64,000 bases of DNA from Paraburkholderia phenazinium (lineage in GTDB: Bacteria > Pseudomonadota > Gammaproteobacteria > Burkholderiales > Burkholderiaceae). Both the position numbers and the translations under genes were made by a program. The notes below the pieces were generated by a model. The model ran no database searches, had not been told where the DNA came from, and worked only from the letters and a program-made list of their open reading frames with translations. The stretch covers positions 1 through 64,000 of the forward strand of contig NZ_FNCJ01000017.1 in NCBI RefSeq assembly GCF_900100735.1. The letters run 5' to 3'. Of this stretch, positions 61,838-64,000 are shown piece after piece (within the stretch, counting starts at the first letter, position 1; each line of letters opens with the position of its first letter).

Positions 61838-64000
61838 ACCCGCTCTCGTCGAACGTGATGCGGATCGCCCGGCGCCGGGCACCGGGCGTCTACGGGGCGG
61901 CTCACGCTGCCCACACCGCCCATGCCACCCGCTGGCCACATTGGCTCAACAGCGAGCGGCTGCGGATCTACGGGTTGGTGGCGCTGGCCTGTTATGGACT
62001 GTTCCTCGCCGTGTACGTGTATCGCGCCGAGTGGCAGCACCGGCCGGATTTCGGGCCGCTGGCGCTGGATTTCCTGCCGTTCTGGAGCGCATCGTTTCTG
62101 GCCTTGCATCGTCACGCGATCGATGCGTACAACCTCGTTGCGCTGACGGCGGTGGAGACCGAGGCGATCTCGCGCTCCCCCGGCATCCTGCCGTGGCTCT
62201 ATCCGCCTACCTTCCTGCTGGTGGTGTATCCGCTGGCGCTGCTGCCGTTCAAGATCGCGGCGGCTGCGTTTCTCGGCGGCACGCTGGCGTTCTTCGTCAG
62301 TGTGGTGCGCGCGATCGTCCCGGGCCGGCAAACGGTGCTGCTGGCACTGGCGTTTCCGGGTTCGGCGCTGGTGATGGTGTGCGGGCAAAACGGCTTGCTG
62401 ACCGCCTCGCTGATTGGACTGGGCCTGGTGCTGCTTAGACGCCGTCCCGTGTTGGCCGGCATATGTTTTGGATTGCTATGCATCAAGCCGCATCTGGCCG
62501 TGTTGCTGCCGCTTGCGCTGTTGTGTTCGCGCTCGTGGCGCGCGCTGGGTGCGATGGCGCTGACTGCGGCGACGCTGCTCGCTGTCTCCGTGCTGCTGTT
62601 CGGCACGGCAACGCTGCTGGCGTTTCTCCATAACGCGGGATTTATCAGCAGCCTCGTCGAGTCCGGCCGGGCGGCGCTCGCACGCATTCCCACTGTGTTT
62701 GCGATGGCGACGCTGGCGCATGTGCCGCGCGCATGGGCTTATGCCGCGCAGGGCGTCGCGGCCTTGGCCGCAGCGGCAGCGGTCTGCCATGCGTGGGGGC
62801 GTGACTGTTCCTATGCGTTGCGCGCTGCCGTGCTGGTCTGCGCCAGCCTGCTCGTCAGCCCCTATCTGTTCGACTACGACCTGACCTGGCTGGGCGTGCT
62901 GATCGCGTGGTATGCGCGGCATGGCCTGGCTCGCGGCTGGAAGCGCTACGAGCGCGAGTGGTTGGTGGGGTTGTGGTTCGCGCCGATCGCAGGGGTCTTC
63001 GTGGTGGCGCAACTGAAGTTCCAGTTCATGCCGCTCGTGATGATCGCGACGCTGTGGATGCTGACGCGGCGGATTGCCCGGGAGCGGCAGGAGTCCGTCG
63101 TGCTGCAAGACGATAACGGGGAAGGGGGCAACATGTCTCACCATAACAATAGAAACCTGATTTCGCTGGTCGTGCCTTTCTATAACGAAGGCGAGGCGGT
63201 CGGCCATTTCTTTGCGCAGATTGTTCCGGTGCTCGAAGCGATTGAAGGGATTCGCTTCGAGATCGTCTGCGTGAACGACGGCAGCAAGGACACCACACTT
63301 GAGCAGCTCATCGCAGTCAGCGCGAAGGACGCGCGCGTGCGGGTGGTGGATCTGACCCGTAACTTCGGCAAGGAGGCTGCGCTGACGGCGGGCCTCGACG
63401 AAGCGCTCGGCGACGCCGTAATTCCGATCGATGCCGACCTGCAGGATCCGCCCAGCCTGATTCCGGTGATGATCGAACACTGGCGCGCCGGCGCGGATGT
63501 GGTCGCCGCGAAGCGCAGCAACCGGGCCAGCGATTCGTTCGCAAAGCGGACCGCCGCCGCGCTGTACTACCGCGTCCACAATGCGCTCTCCGATCTGAAG
63601 GTGCCGGAGAACGTGGGCGACTTCAGGCTGATGGACCGCGTGGTGGTCAATGCGCTGAAGCGTTTGCCGGAGCGCCGCCGTTTCATGAAGGGGCTGTTCG
63701 CGTGGGTGGGCTACCGGACTGTGATCGTCGAGTATCAACGCGAAGCGCGCAGTGCCGGGCATTCGAAGTTCTCGGGCTGGCGGCTGTGGAATTTCGCGCT
63801 CGAAGGCATCACCGGCTTTAGTACTGTGCCGCTGCGCTGCTGGACCTATATCGGTCTCGTGATCGCCGCTGTGGCGTTTGGGTACGGCGGCTTCATGATC
63901 GGACGCACGCTGATTTTCGGCAATCCGGTGCCGGGTTATGCATCGCTGTTGTGCGTGCTGCTGTTCATGGGTGGGATCGAGCTGATCGGCATCGGTGTCG
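61834..64000 (+). CDS. GT87 membrane glycosyltransferase fused in frame to a GtrB-like GT2 domain (3' partial)
   Basis: From ATG 61834, which overlaps the stop of the preceding GT87 gene, I read an open frame with no stop to the window edge (722 codons so far). The first 420 or so residues are a GT87 paralogue (DFLPFWSASFLALH, LPWLYPPTFLLVVY, CGQNGLLTASLIGLG, LCIKPHLAVLLPLAL). After a polar linker comes a GT2 domain beginning at codon 434 (ATG 63133): ISLVVPFYNEGE, VCVNDGSKD, IDADLQDPP, then C-terminal helices as in GtrB/ArnC polyprenyl-phosphate glycosyltransferases. It is either a bifunctional protein or two genes whose separating stop was lost. Confidence 0.85.
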   Translation, partial: MNPLSSNVMRIARRRAPGVYGAAHAAHTAHATRWPHWLNSERLRIYGLVALACYGLFLAVYVYRAEWQHRPDFGPLALDFLPFWSASFLALHRHAIDAYNLVALTAVETEAISRSPGILPWLYPPTFLLVVYPLALLPFKIAAAAFLGGTLAFFVSVVRAIVPGRQTVLLALAFPGSALVMVCGQNGLLTASLIGLGLVLLRRRPVLAGICFGLLCIKPHLAVLLPLALLCSRSWRALGAMALTAATLLAVSVLLFGTATLLAFLHNAGFISSLVESGRAALARIPTVFAMATLAHVPRAWAYAAQGVAALAAAAAVCHAWGRDCSYALRAAVLVCASLLVSPYLFDYDLTWLGVLIAWYARHGLARGWKRYEREWLVGLWFAPIAGVFVVAQLKFQFMPLVMIATLWMLTRRIARERQESVVLQDDNGEGGNMSHHNNRNLISLVVPFYNEGEAVGHFFAQIVPVLEAIEGIRFEIVCVNDGSKDTTLEQLIAVSAKDARVRVVDLTRNFGKEAALTAGLDEALGDAVIPIDADLQDPPSLIPVMIEHWRAGADVVAAKRSNRASDSFAKRTAAALYYRVHNALSDLKVPENVGDFRLMDRVVVNALKRLPERRRFMKGLFAWVGYRTVIVEYQREARSAGHSKFSGWRLWNFALEGITGFSTVPLRCWTYIGLVIAAVAFGYGGFMIGRTLIFGNPVPGYASLLCVLLFMGGIELIGIGV
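63118..63135 (+). promoter_or_regulatory. Internal ribosome-binding site and start before the GT2 domain
   Basis: GGGGAAGGGGG lies a few bases before ATG 63133, the natural start of a stand-alone GtrB-like protein. This suggests that the GT2 enzyme is (or was) translated independently, inside the continuous frame of the GT87 gene. Confidence 0.5.

Overview
The window looks like a chromosomal segment of a Burkholderiaceae bacterium (Burkholderia/Paraburkholderia/Caballeronia type). The basis is the high-GC, strongly GC3-biased codon use and the gene families: monomeric NADP isocitrate dehydrogenase, DUF3311 plus MctP-type symporter, a single-operon Tad pilus locus, LysR-rich catabolic islands and small Burkholderia-style orphan proteins. 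This assignment is inference from content; no rRNA or tRNA gene was seen.

Layout. 1-4.2 kb: a heptanucleotide tandem repeat running into a crotonase-family gene, a ParB/sulfiredoxin-like orphan, a D-2-hydroxyacid dehydrogenase and a LysR regulator. 4.2-9.4 kb: two adjacent AspT-type aspartate:alanine antiporter genes followed by aspartate 4-decarboxylase, a predicted decarboxylation/antiport module that can generate proton-motive force. 9.7-18.6 kb: a class V aminotransferase, a small orphan, an MFS transporter, xdhA-xdhB and a shortened xdhC (purine oxidation), and a LysR gene. 18.9-24.5 kb: a DsbA-fold isomerase, an orphan TAXI-type binding protein, a BON-domain protein, a TauE/SafE exporter and a LysE exporter. 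A regular nine-unit, 11-bp direct-repeat array lies between the TAXI and BON genes. 24.8-29.2 kb: a very small basic protein, a zinc-ribbon membrane protein, a three-gene secreted/lytic-transglycosylase operon, a cupin and a GNAT. 29.4-34.4 kb: an M3 oligopeptidase and monomeric isocitrate dehydrogenase.

34.5-46.6 kb: an orphan, a LanC-like protein lacking its usual N-terminus, a DUF3471 remnant, a glutathione S-transferase, a small one-helix protein, two tandem S9 prolyl oligopeptidases of equal length that arose by duplication, a DUF3311/MctP-type symporter pair, an XRE-CRP fusion regulator, and an IS5-type transposase N-terminal domain. The same 16-bp dyad lies next to the fusion regulator and, in inverted orientation, about 1 kb away.

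46.9-59.6 kb: a sulfotransferase-like gene facing a complete-looking tad/flp pilus operon on the minus strand (flp, flp, tadV/cpaA, cpaB, cpaC, small lipoprotein, cpaE, cpaF/tadA, tadB, tadC, two tadE-like genes, tadG). No tadD gene is present. 60.6-64 kb: a GT87 membrane glycosyltransferase overlapping a second GT87 whose reading frame continues without a stop into a GtrB/ArnC-like GT2 domain to the window edge. These are probably genes for a surface glycan.

The observations I would look at first are the 11-bp repeat array (21271-21369), the GT87-GT2 continuous frame (61834-64000), the XRE-CRP fusion with its repeated 16-bp dyad (45700 and 46693), the truncated XdhC (17011-17589), the duplicated antiporters with aspartate decarboxylase, and the very short genes at 24783 and 37462. 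I did not find a clear, entirely new multi-gene defence or biosynthetic system.
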